Program-made: the position numbers and the translations under genes
Shown: in pieces, positions 1 through 8,859 of the stretch
Layout of the letters: the number at the start of each line of letters is the position of its first letter
Position numbering within the stretch: the stretch's first letter is position 1
The notes under the pieces: model-generated
What the model was told of the DNA's origin: nothing
What the model saw: the letters and a program-made list of their open reading frames with translations, nothing else
The model's database searches: none
Origin: Gammaproteobacteria bacterium
GTDB taxonomy: Bacteria > Pseudomonadota > Gammaproteobacteria > Burkholderiales > Burkholderiaceae_C
Length of the DNA: 9,154 bases
Direction: 5' to 3'
Assembly: GCA_018903185.1 (NCBI GenBank)
Contig: JAHIQV010000034.1
Location: forward strand, 1 to 9,154

Positions 1-560
1 CCATCGGCCGCGGTGGGCAGAATGTGCGCCTGGCTTCGGAGCTGACCGGCTGGCGCATCAACATCATGACGGCTGACGAGTCGGCCCAGAAGCAGGCCGA
101 AGAAGCCGACGGCATCCGCAAGATCTTCATGGCCAAGCTGGACGTGGACCAGGAGATCGCCGACATCCTCATCGAAGAAGGCTTCACCAGCCTCGAAGAA
201 GTGGCCTATGTGCCGCTGCAGGAAATGCTGGAGATCGAATCGTTCGACGAAGACACCGTGAACGAACTGCGCACCCGTGCCAAGGATGCCCTGCTGACCA
301 TGGAAATTGCCCGGGAAGAAAGCGTCGAGGAAGTCTCGCAAGACCTGCGCGATCTCGATGGCGTCACCCTGGAACTGGTTGCCAAGCTGGCCGACGGTGG
401 TGTGCACACCCGCGACGAGCTGGCCGACCTGGCCACCGACGAATTGACCGACATCACCGGCCAGACGCCTGAAGAGGCTACCGCTCTGATCATGAAGGCC
501 CGCGCTCACTGGTTCACCAATGACGAAACGCCTGCATCGAACGGAACCGCGGAGGCCTGA
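1..560 (+). CDS. nusA: Transcription termination/antitermination factor NusA, C-terminal part (5' truncated)
   Basis: NusA binds RNA polymerase and nascent RNA and modulates pausing, termination and antitermination. About 185 C-terminal residues are present. The reading frame is open from the window edge: reading from base 3 gives [17 protein letters not shown], the GxxG-type RNA-binding core of the second KH domain, so the true start lies upstream and the GTG at 24 is only an internal valine. Two acidic-repeat (AR) helix-hairpin-helix units follow. The first runs from about [20 protein letters not shown] to the [11 protein letters not shown] segment; the second covers [20 protein letters not shown] through ARAHWF. 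The second AR is the one that contacts the RNA polymerase alpha C-terminal domain in E. coli. A short polar tail ends at TGA 558-560. infB begins 16 nt downstream, the conserved arrangement. Identification is very secure; only the 5' boundary is missing. Confidence 0.96.
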   Translation, partial: IGRGGQNVRLASELTGWRINIMTADESAQKQAEEADGIRKIFMAKLDVDQEIADILIEEGFTSLEEVAYVPLQEMLEIESFDEDTVNELRTRAKDALLTMEIAREESVEEVSQDLRDLDGVTLELVAKLADGGVHTRDELADLATDELTDITGQTPEEATALIMKARAHWFTNDETPASNGTAEA

Positions 561-562
561 GC

Positions 563-566
563 GGAG
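563..566 (+). promoter_or_regulatory. Shine-Dalgarno site for infB
   Basis: GGAG lies 10 nt before the ATG at 577, inside the 16-nt nusA-infB gap. It favours 577 over the in-frame ATG at 520, which is buried in the nusA coding sequence. Confidence 0.7.
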
Positions 567-576
567 AAAAGAACCT

Positions 577-3450
577 ATGACAAGTACCACCGTCGCCGAA
601 TTGGCTGCCGAGCTGAACAAGCCCACCTCATCGCTGCTGGAGCAACTCTCTGCGGCCGGGGTGCCCAAGAACGCGGGCAACGACCCGATCACCGAGTCCG
701 ACAAGCAGAAGCTGCTGAACCACCTCAAGGTCAGCCACGGCACTGCGGGCGGTGAACGCAAGAAGATCACGCTGGTGAAAAAGTCCACCAGCGAGATCAA
801 GCAGGCCGATGCCACCGGACGTGCCCGCACGATCCAGGTGGAGGTGCGCAAGAAGCGCACCTTCATCAAGCGCGATGACGAGGTGGTCGTGCCTGAACCC
901 GTGGCCGAGCCACAAGAGCCAGCCGCCCCGGTGGTCGACGAAGCCGAACTCGCTCGCCGCGAGGAAGACGCGCGGCGCCAGGCAGAGCTGCTGCGCCGCC
1001 AGGAAGAAGAGCTGACGCAGAAGCGCCTGCAACGCGAAGCCGAAGAAGCCCGGGCTGCCAAAGCCGAGCAGGAACGTCTGGCGACCGAAGCGGCCGAAGC
1101 CACCGCACGCGCCGAGCGTGAAGCCGCCCAATCCACGGCTTCAGTCGATGCCGCGGGCAGCGCTGCAGCCCGCATCGCCGAACACGAAAAAGCCCAGGCC
1201 GCGTCGCTGGAACGTGAATCGGCCGCTCGCGTGCTGGCCGACAAGAAGGCAGAGGTCCAGAAGGCCGACGACCTGCGCGCCCAGGACCTGATCGAGCGTC
1301 GCCGCAAGGCCGAAGCCGAAGCCGCCAACATCCGCGCCATGATGGCTGCGCCGGCCAAGACCATGGTCGCCAAGAAGCCCGAGCCCACGCCGGATCCCAA
1401 GGCCATCAAGGGCACGCTGCACAAGCCCGCTGGCACGCCGGGCGCCAAGCCCGCGGGCACGACCGCGGCTGCAGCTGGCGCCGCCGCCGGTGCCGGCAAG
1501 AAAGAAGTCAAATCCGAAAACCTGTCTTCCACCTGGAAAGACGACGCGGCCAAGAAGAAAGAAATCAAGACCCGCGGTGACACCAGCGCCGGGCGCTCCA
1601 ACTGGCGCGGTGGTCCGCGCGGTGGTGGCCGTCGCAACGACCGCGACAGCCGTGACACGGGTCAGAGCAGCTTCGTGGCGCCGACCGAATTCAAGGTCAT
1701 TGAGGTGCACGTGCCGGAGACCATCACGGTCGCCGAACTGGCGCACAAGATGAGCCTGAAGTCGTCGGAAGTCATCAAGCAGTTGATGAAGCTGGGCCAG
1801 ATGGTCACCATCAACCAGCCGCTGGACCAGGACACCGCCATGATCCTGGTGGAAGAACTGGGTCACAAGGCCATCGTTGCCGCGCTGGACGATCCAGAAG
1901 CGTTCACGGACGAAGACAGCGAACAACACGAAGCCGAGCTGCTGCCGCGTGCCCCGGTCGTGACCGTGATGGGCCACGTGGACCACGGCAAGACCTCGCT
2001 GCTGGACTACATCCGCCGTGCCAAGGTGGCCGCGGGTGAAGCCGGTGGCATCACCCAGCACATCGGTGCCTACCACGTGGAAACACCGCGTGGCATGGTG
2101 TCCTTCCTCGATACCCCGGGTCACGAGGCGTTCACCGCCATGCGGGCCCGTGGTGCGCAGGCGACCGACATCGTGATCCTGGTGTGCGCGGCCGATGACG
2201 GCGTCATGCCGCAAACCAAGGAGGCCATCAAGCACGCGAAAGCGGCGGGTGTTCCCATGGTGGTCGCATTGACCAAGATCGACAAACCCGGCGTCAACCT
2301 GGAAAAGGTGCGCTCGGAGCTGGTGGCCGAAGAAGTCGTGCCCGAAGAGTTTGGCGGCGACGTGCCCTTTGTCAACGTGTCGGCCAAAACCGGCGAGGGC
2401 GTGGACGCCCTGCTGGAGCAGGTGCTGCTGCAGGCCGAAGTGCTGGAGCTCAAGGCGCCTGTCGATGCCATGGCCAAGGGCCTGGTGATTGAAGCGCGTC
2501 TGGACAAGGGCCGCGGTGCCGTGGCCACGGTGCTGGTTCAGAGCGGTACGCTCAAGACCGGCGACGTGATCCTGGTTGGTCAGACCTCGGGCCGCGTGCG
2601 CGCCATGCTCGACGAGAACGGCAAGACCATCAAGTCCGCCGGTCCTTCCATTCCGGTGGAAATCCAGGGTCTGTCGGAAGTCCCGCAGGCCGGTGACGAT
2701 TTCATGGTGATGACCGACGAGCGCCGTGCGCGCGAGATCGCTACCTACCGCGCCGGCAAGTTCCGCAACACCAAGCTGGCCCGGCAACAGGCCGCCAAGC
2801 TGGAAAACATGTTCACCGACATGTCGGCGGGCGAAGTCAAGGTCTTGCCCATCATCGTCAAGGCCGATGTGCAGGGTTCCCAGGAAGCCCTGGGCGCTTC
2901 GTTGCTCAAGCTCTCGACCGACGAGGTCAAGGTGCAAATGGTGTTCTCCGGCGTGGGCGGCATCAGCGAGTCCGACGTCAACCTGGCCATCGCCTCCAAG
3001 GCCGTGATCATCGGTTTCAACGTGCGCGCCGACGTGGGTGCGCGCAAGCTGGCCGAAGGCAACGACGTGGATCTGCGTTACTACAACATCATCTACGACG
3101 CCGTCGATGAGTTGAAAGCGGCGATGTCCGGCATGCTGGCGCCCGAGAAACGCGAAGAAATCATCGGCTCGGCCGAGATCCGCACCGTGTTCGTGGCGTC
3201 CAAGATCGGTACCGTGGCAGGCTGTATGGTCACTTCGGGTCAGGTCACCCGCAACGCACACTTCCGTCTGCTGCGCGACAACGTGGTGATCTACACCGGC
3301 GAGATCGACACCTTGAAGCGCCTGAAAGACGACGTTCGCGAAGTCAAGGAAGGCTTCGAGTGCGGTATCAAGCTCAAGAATTACAACGACATCAAAGAGG
3401 GCGATCAGCTCGAGTTCTTTGAGATCAAGGAAGTGGCGCGTACCCTCTGA
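577..3450 (+). CDS. infB: Translation initiation factor IF-2
   Basis: IF2 is the GTPase that places fMet-tRNA on the 30S subunit and promotes 50S joining. The protein is 957 aa, longer than the roughly 890 aa of E. coli IF2. Domains in order: an N-terminal IF2_N helix bundle (residues about 1-50, starting [16 protein letters not shown]); an IF2-associated segment with KKITLVKKS and [10 protein letters not shown] (about 65-105); a charged Ala/Glu/Arg coiled coil (about 120-275); a Lys/Ala/Pro/Gly-rich flexible linker ending in an RGG-like stretch (about 275-365); a second IF2_N domain (about 370-430); the G domain; beta-barrel domain II; domain III; and the fMet-tRNA-binding C-terminal barrel with GFECG at 926-930. 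GTPase motifs are G1 GHVDHGKT 466-473, G3 DTPGH 512-516, G4 TKID 566-569 (NKxD is usual) and G5 SAK 602-604. The start at 577 has a Shine-Dalgarno sequence and the expected N-terminus. The gene sits between nusA and rbfA, as in most proteobacteria. Confidence 0.97.
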   Translation: MTSTTVAELAAELNKPTSSLLEQLSAAGVPKNAGNDPITESDKQKLLNHLKVSHGTAGGERKKITLVKKSTSEIKQADATGRARTIQVEVRKKRTFIKRDDEVVVPEPVAEPQEPAAPVVDEAELARREEDARRQAELLRRQEEELTQKRLQREAEEARAAKAEQERLATEAAEATARAEREAAQSTASVDAAGSAAARIAEHEKAQAASLERESAARVLADKKAEVQKADDLRAQDLIERRRKAEAEAANIRAMMAAPAKTMVAKKPEPTPDPKAIKGTLHKPAGTPGAKPAGTTAAAAGAAAGAGKKEVKSENLSSTWKDDAAKKKEIKTRGDTSAGRSNWRGGPRGGGRRNDRDSRDTGQSSFVAPTEFKVIEVHVPETITVAELAHKMSLKSSEVIKQLMKLGQMVTINQPLDQDTAMILVEELGHKAIVAALDDPEAFTDEDSEQHEAELLPRAPVVTVMGHVDHGKTSLLDYIRRAKVAAGEAGGITQHIGAYHVETPRGMVSFLDTPGHEAFTAMRARGAQATDIVILVCAADDGVMPQTKEAIKHAKAAGVPMVVALTKIDKPGVNLEKVRSELVAEEVVPEEFGGDVPFVNVSAKTGEGVDALLEQVLLQAEVLELKAPVDAMAKGLVIEARLDKGRGAVATVLVQSGTLKTGDVILVGQTSGRVRAMLDENGKTIKSAGPSIPVEIQGLSEVPQAGDDFMVMTDERRAREIATYRAGKFRNTKLARQQAAKLENMFTDMSAGEVKVLPIIVKADVQGSQEALGASLLKLSTDEVKVQMVFSGVGGISESDVNLAIASKAVIIGFNVRADVGARKLAEGNDVDLRYYNIIYDAVDELKAAMSGMLAPEKREEIIGSAEIRTVFVASKIGTVAGCMVTSGQVTRNAHFRLLRDNVVIYTGEIDTLKRLKDDVREVKEGFECGIKLKNYNDIKEGDQLEFFEIKEVARTL

Positions 3451-3460
3451 TCGGGGTACG
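3439..3460 (+). other. Hairpin spanning the infB stop codon and infB-rbfA gap
   Basis: CGTACCC (3439-3445) and GGGTACG (3454-3460) form a perfect 7-bp stem with an 8-nt loop containing the TGA stop of infB. A G-T wobble at 3438/3461 could add one pair. Three T bases follow at 3461-3463. It could be a weak attenuator, a 3'-end stabiliser, or a structure affecting rbfA translation, because it ends 14 nt before the rbfA start. It is too short and too poor in T to call a terminator, and rbfA-truB-typA are expected to be cotranscribed with infB. Function is inferred only. Confidence 0.45.
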
Positions 3461-3474
3461 TTTCGAGCACCGTC

Positions 3475-3849
3475 ATGGCTGTCAAGAAGTCTTCCACTCC
3501 CAACCGCGGTTTCCGCGTGGCCGACCAGATCCAGCGCGATCTGGCCGAGCTGATTGCGCGCGAGCTCAAAGACCGCCGGGTCGGCATGATCACGATCAAC
3601 GCGGTTGAGGTCACGCCCGACTACGCGCACGCCAAAGTGTTCTTCAGCCTGTTGACTGGCGACCCTGAAGAAACCCAGCAAGGCCTGGACGCGGCCGCCG
3701 GATTTCTGCGCAGCGGGCTTTTCAAGCGGCTGCATATCCACACCGTGCCCACGCTGCACTTCATATTTGACCGCACCACCGAGCGCGCGTCAGACATGAA
3801 CGCCTTGATATCCAAGGCGGTGGCTTCGCGTTCCAAAGACGAGGAATGA
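3475..3849 (+). CDS. rbfA: 30S ribosome-binding factor RbfA
   Basis: RbfA is a small KH-fold protein that binds the immature 30S subunit near the 16S rRNA 5' helix and assists late maturation and cold adaptation. The 124-aa length is close to the E. coli protein (133 aa). The body is a single type-II KH domain: [20 protein letters not shown] (residues 11-30) forms the first helix, strands follow around [21 protein letters not shown], and the AxG helix-kink that replaces the usual KH GxxG is visible as A74-A75-G76, followed by FLRSGL. The C-terminal strand is [14 protein letters not shown] (90-103). The ATG at 3475 gives the typical basic N-terminus ([13 protein letters not shown]), but its Shine-Dalgarno is weak, with only a GAG about 7 nt upstream. 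The gene lies 24 nt after infB and its stop overlaps the first possible ATG of truB. Confidence 0.96.
   Translation: MAVKKSSTPNRGFRVADQIQRDLAELIARELKDRRVGMITINAVEVTPDYAHAKVFFSLLTGDPEETQQGLDAAAGFLRSGLFKRLHIHTVPTLHFIFDRTTERASDMNALISKAVASRSKDEE
3841..3845 (+). promoter_or_regulatory. Shine-Dalgarno site for truB, inside the rbfA 3' end
   Basis: GAGGA ends 6 nt before the ATG at 3852 but directly abuts the ATG at 3846. The spacing therefore favours 3852 as the truB start, although 3846 forms the ATGA overlap with the rbfA stop. Confidence 0.55.
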
Positions 3850-3851
3850 CC

Positions 3852-4828
3852 ATGCAGCGCCAAAGCACCAGGGTGCAACGGCGCCCTGTGCATGGGGTGC
3901 TGCTGCTAGACAAACCGCTGGGTCTCTCCAGCAATCAGGCCTTGCAAAAGGCCAAGTGGTTGCTGCGCGCCGAAAAAGCCGGCCACACCGGCACGCTGGA
4001 CCCGCTCGCCACGGGTGTGCTGCCCCTGTGTTTCGGTGCCGCCACCAAGTTCAGCCAGTTGCACCTTGACGCGGACAAGACCTATGAGACCACCGTGCGC
4101 CTGGGCCTGAAGACCAGCACCGGCGATGCAGAGGGGGAGGTGATCGAGACCCGCGCCGTGACCTGTACCCCGGGCCAGGTGGTCGAGGTGCTCGACCGCT
4201 TCATGGGTCCGATCGCGCAGGTGCCGCCCATGCACAGTGCGCTGAAAAAAGACGGCAAACCGCTGTACGAATACGCCCGCGACGGCCAGACGGTCGAGCG
4301 CGAAGCGCGCCAGGTGGTGATTCACGATTTGGACCTGCTGGACATGCAGCTTGATGGCGACACGCCTTGCCTGCAACTGCGCGTGCGCTGCAGCAAGGGC
4401 ACCTACATCCGCACCCTTGGGGAAGACATCGGCGAAGCGCTGGGCTGTGGCGGGCACCTGACCATGCTGCGCCGCACCGCCACCGGGCCTTTTGACGTCA
4501 CACAGTGCATCACCCTGGATGCGCTGGCTTCGGAAGACGAAGGTCAGCGTCTGGCGCACCTGGCGCCGGTCCAGGTCTTGCTGGAAGGACACGTGCCGGT
4601 CACGCTGGACGCCGACAATGCCGGGCGCTACCTCAGTGGTGTGCGCAGGCGAGGCGATTGGCCTGACCAGAGCCAGGTGGCGGTGTTCGGCCCCGCGCCG
4701 GCGACCTCTACCGAAACCTCAAACCCCTCGGCGGTCCTGCTCGGCAGTGGCCACACCGAGGGCGGCGAACTCATCCCGGGGCGGCTGCTGAGCCCCATCG
4801 AAATACAGCAAATCCTGGAAACCGCAAC

Positions 4829-4832
<4 letters not shown>
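3852..4832 (+). CDS. truB: tRNA pseudouridine(55) synthase TruB
   Basis: TruB isomerises uridine 55 in the T loop of tRNAs to pseudouridine and also acts as a tRNA chaperone. With the ATG at 3852 the protein is 326 aa; the alternative ATG at 3846 adds two residues (Met-Thr). The N-terminal [16 protein letters not shown] segment (residues 14-29) is the conserved KP-type motif. [16 protein letters not shown] follows, with the catalytic aspartate at D50. Further TruB signatures are [18 protein letters not shown] and the [15 protein letters not shown] stretch of the RNA-binding site. A C-terminal TruB_C/PUA-like region contains [16 protein letters not shown] and ends with [10 protein letters not shown]; a Ser/Thr/Pro-rich insert (around [14 protein letters not shown]) lies within it. 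The TGA stop overlaps the typA ATG by 4 bases. The gene follows rbfA as in the conserved operon. Identification is secure; only the start choice is open. Confidence 0.95.
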
Positions 4833-6649
<1,817 letters not shown>

Positions 6650-6657
6650 TGCATCTT

Positions 6658-6680
6658 CAACACGGCCTGGCGCCGTGTTG
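6658..6680 (+). terminator. Probable intrinsic terminator after typA
   Basis: CAACACGGC (6658-6666) and GCCGTGTTG (6672-6680) make a perfect 9-bp stem with a 5-nt loop, starting 9 nt after the typA stop. The following bases (TTGATTC) are only partly T-rich, so termination may be leaky. Position and stem strength suggest the end of the nusA-typA unit. It ends 13 nt before the next gene, so it might instead affect that gene's leader. Confidence 0.6.
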
Positions 6681-6693
6681 TTGATTCAGCACC

Positions 6694-7731
6694 ATGCCTT
6701 TTCGCGCCTTGAGCCGCCTGAGCCACACCCAGGCGGTGTTCCTGATGATCGCGGTGACCCTGATGTGGTCCATCGCCGGGGTGGTGTCGCGCCAGCTGGA
6801 ATCGGCAGCACGCTTTGAGGTGACCTTCTGGCGCAGCGCGTTCACGGCCTTGTCGTTGCTGATCATCCTGCCGGTGTGGCGTGCGGCCAGCCGTCAGGGG
6901 CGCGTGCAGCCGATCGACCCGCAGGAGCGCTCGGCCATCGGCAGAACCCTCCATCAACACTGGGGCCTGTTGCCCGAGTCGCGTGCGTTCTGGGTGTCGG
7001 GCGTGTGCTGGAGCGTGATGTTCACCGCTTTCATGCTGGCGCTGACCTTCACCAGCGTGGCCAATGTGCTCATCATCATGGCACTGGGCCCTTTGATGAC
7101 GGCCTTGCTGGCGCGCTTTGCCATCGGGCAGCGCCTGCCGTTGCGCACCTGGCTGGCCATCGTGGCGGCCGGCGCGGGCATTGCCTACATGTACGGTAGC
7201 CAGATGCTGGCCGCCTTGTCCGACGCAGAGGCCAGCGCATCGGGTCTGTTGCTAGGCTCTCTTGTGGCGCTGTGCGTGCCGGTGGCCGCTGCCGTGAACT
7301 GGACCGTGGTGCAGCGCAGCCAGTCGCATGGTGAGTCGATCGACCTCGTGCCGTCGGTGCTGCTCGGTGCGGTCTTGTCCTCGCTCTACACGTTTGCGCT
7401 TGCGGTGCCGTTTGAGGCCACCGGGGGTGACATCGGCTGGCTGGCCTTGCTGGGTCTGGTGCAACTGGCCATTCCCTGCGTGCTTTCGGTGGTGTGTGCT
7501 CGCGTGCTCAAGGCCCCTGAAGTGTCCCTGCTGGCCCTGCTGGAGGTGATCTTCGGCATCGTCCTTGCATGGTGGCTGGCCAACGAGGTGCCGGGGCCCG
7601 AGGTGCTCACCGGCGGCAGCCTGGTGATCGTTGCCCTGGTGACCAACGAACTGCTGGGCTGGCGGTCGCGCGCGGGTACACCCCGCATACAGACCCTGAG
7701 TGCCGACGCCTGCGACTCCCAGACCGATTGA
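6694..7731 (+). CDS. EamA/DMT-superfamily inner-membrane permease, substrate unknown
   Basis: This 345-aa protein is predicted to be an inner-membrane transporter of the drug/metabolite transporter superfamily with two EamA repeats. Hydrophobic segments are visible at about residues 13-33, 47-63, 98-118, 121-141, 150-168, 183-205, 217-240, 246-268, 275-296 and 304-322, giving the expected ten helices. The first repeat has WSIAGVVSR and the FWR start of helix 2. The second has the family-typical pattern APEVSLLALLEVIFGIVLAWW followed by NE and a GG in the last helix. The polar loop between helices 2 and 3 (about 64-97) is longer than usual for the family. A stop at 6682-6684 rules out upstream extension, and the ATG at 6694 has no recognisable Shine-Dalgarno. 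Substrate cannot be read from the sequence; EamA members export amino acids, metabolites or drugs. The next gene starts 16 nt after the stop, so cotranscription is plausible. Confidence 0.88.
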   Translation: MPFRALSRLSHTQAVFLMIAVTLMWSIAGVVSRQLESAARFEVTFWRSAFTALSLLIILPVWRAASRQGRVQPIDPQERSAIGRTLHQHWGLLPESRAFWVSGVCWSVMFTAFMLALTFTSVANVLIIMALGPLMTALLARFAIGQRLPLRTWLAIVAAGAGIAYMYGSQMLAALSDAEASASGLLLGSLVALCVPVAAAVNWTVVQRSQSHGESIDLVPSVLLGAVLSSLYTFALAVPFEATGGDIGWLALLGLVQLAIPCVLSVVCARVLKAPEVSLLALLEVIFGIVLAWWLANEVPGPEVLTGGSLVIVALVTNELLGWRSRAGTPRIQTLSADACDSQTD

Positions 7732-7734
7732 ACC

Positions 7735-7739
7735 GAGGA
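7735..7739 (+). promoter_or_regulatory. Shine-Dalgarno site for the enoyl-CoA hydratase-family gene
   Basis: GAGGA lies 8 nt before the ATG at 7748, in the 16-nt gap after the permease gene. It selects this ATG over the in-frame GTG at 7700, which lies inside the permease coding sequence. Confidence 0.7.
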
Positions 7740-7747
7740 TCATTTCC

Positions 7748-8851
7748 ATGACCAAAACGCCCCATTCCGAAACCCACGTCGTGGCCGAAGTCCGCGGCCG
7801 TGTGGGCTGCATCACGCTGAACCGGCCCAGGGCGCTCAACGCCCTGTCGCTGGGCATGATCCGCGACATCACCGCCGCCCTGATCGCATGGCGCGACGAC
7901 ACCCATGTGCTGGCCGTGGTGGTGCGCGGCATGGGCAAGGAAGGTCCATTCGGTGCTTTCTGTGCGGGCGGCGACATCCGGTTCTTCCATCAGGCAGCGC
8001 TGGCCGGCAACCCCGAGCTGGAGGACTTCTTCACCGAGGAGTACGCGCTCAACCACCTGGTCCACACCTACGCCAAGCCCTATATCGCGTTCATGGACGG
8101 CATCGTCATGGGGGGTGGCATGGGCATCAGCCAGGGGGCCAGCCTGCGCATCGTCACCGAGCGCAGCAAACTGGCCATGCCCGAAACCGGTATCGGCCTG
8201 TTTCCCGACGTGGGGGGCGGCTATTTCCTGAGCCGTTGCCCCGGTCGCCTGGGGGAATACCTCGGGCTCACGGGACACGCACTGGGTGGTACCGAGGCCA
8301 TGACCATGGGCCTGGCCGATGCCTTGATGGACAGCGGCCGCCTGACCGGCTTGTGGGAAACGCTGGGCCAGACGCCGTTTGAAAGCGGCGAGGCTGTCGA
8401 GCGCTGGTGCCGCAACCACGAGCAGAAGGTCTTCACGCGGGTGGTCTGGCCGCTGGCCGAGATTGACCGGGTGTTTTCGCTGGACAGCGTGGGGGCAATC
8501 GTGTCTGCGTTGGCCGCGACCACCGGTGACTGGGCGGCACAGACGCTGGCGGTGTTGAACAAGCGCTCGCCCCTGATGCTGCACGTGGTACTGGAACAGG
8601 TGCGCCGGGCCCGCCGCATGGGCCTGGCCGACAACCTGCGCATGGAGCGTGACATGGTGCGCCATTGTTTCCAGCTGCGCCCCGGCACGGCGAGTGAAAC
8701 GGTGGAGGGCATCCGCGCGCTGGCGGTGGACAAGGACCACGCACCGCGCTGGAACCCCGCACGCGTTGACGCGGTGACACCCGAGATGGTTGAGCCGTTC
8801 TTCGTCAGCCCCTGGCCTGCGCACGCGCATCCGCTGCGGTCCCTGAGCTGA
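7748..8851 (+). CDS. Enoyl-CoA hydratase/isomerase-family protein, probable 3-hydroxyisobutyryl-CoA hydrolase
   Basis: This 367-aa protein belongs to the crotonase (enoyl-CoA hydratase/isomerase) superfamily. Its length and motifs fit the 3-hydroxyisobutyryl-CoA hydrolase branch (HIBCH), which releases 3-hydroxyisobutyrate from its CoA ester in valine degradation; ordinary hydratases are about 260 aa. The CoA-binding/oxyanion-hole motifs are FCAGGDIRFF (71-80) and GIVMGGGMGIS (118-128). The segment MPETGIGLFPDVGGGYFLSR (144-163) carries E146 and D154, which align by motif with the two catalytic residues of human HIBCH (E169 and D177). The C-terminal half has VDKDHAPRWNPARV (327-340), also typical of this branch. 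A cytoplasmic location is expected. The start at 7748 has a good Shine-Dalgarno. No other valine-pathway gene (mmsA, mmsB or acyl-CoA dehydrogenase) is visible nearby, so the pathway role is inferred from motifs only. A hydratase acting on another acyl-CoA remains possible. Confidence 0.85.
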   Translation: MTKTPHSETHVVAEVRGRVGCITLNRPRALNALSLGMIRDITAALIAWRDDTHVLAVVVRGMGKEGPFGAFCAGGDIRFFHQAALAGNPELEDFFTEEYALNHLVHTYAKPYIAFMDGIVMGGGMGISQGASLRIVTERSKLAMPETGIGLFPDVGGGYFLSRCPGRLGEYLGLTGHALGGTEAMTMGLADALMDSGRLTGLWETLGQTPFESGEAVERWCRNHEQKVFTRVVWPLAEIDRVFSLDSVGAIVSALAATTGDWAAQTLAVLNKRSPLMLHVVLEQVRRARRMGLADNLRMERDMVRHCFQLRPGTASETVEGIRALAVDKDHAPRWNPARVDAVTPEMVEPFFVSPWPAHAHPLRSLS

Positions 8852-8859
8852 TCGGATCG

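Noticed and set aside
24..26. GTG as a possible start of a short NusA-like protein
   Set aside because: The frame is open upstream to the window edge and encodes the KH2 motif, so this is an internal valine of a truncated nusA.
520..576. In-frame upstream ATG extending infB by 19 residues
   Set aside because: It lies inside nusA and adds a basic stretch not expected before the IF2_N domain. The ATG at 577 has GGAG and the conserved N-terminus.
1141..3759. Very long (872-codon) minus-strand open frame opposite infB and rbfA
   Set aside because: Its codons are exactly the reverse complements of the sense codons, and it stays open because the sense genes avoid TTA, CTA and TCA codons. The translation is His/Gly/Leu/Val-rich with no recognisable domain.
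7700..7747. In-frame GTG extending the enoyl-CoA hydratase-family protein by 16 residues
   Set aside because: It overlaps the permease C-terminus. The ATG at 7748 has GAGGA at good spacing.
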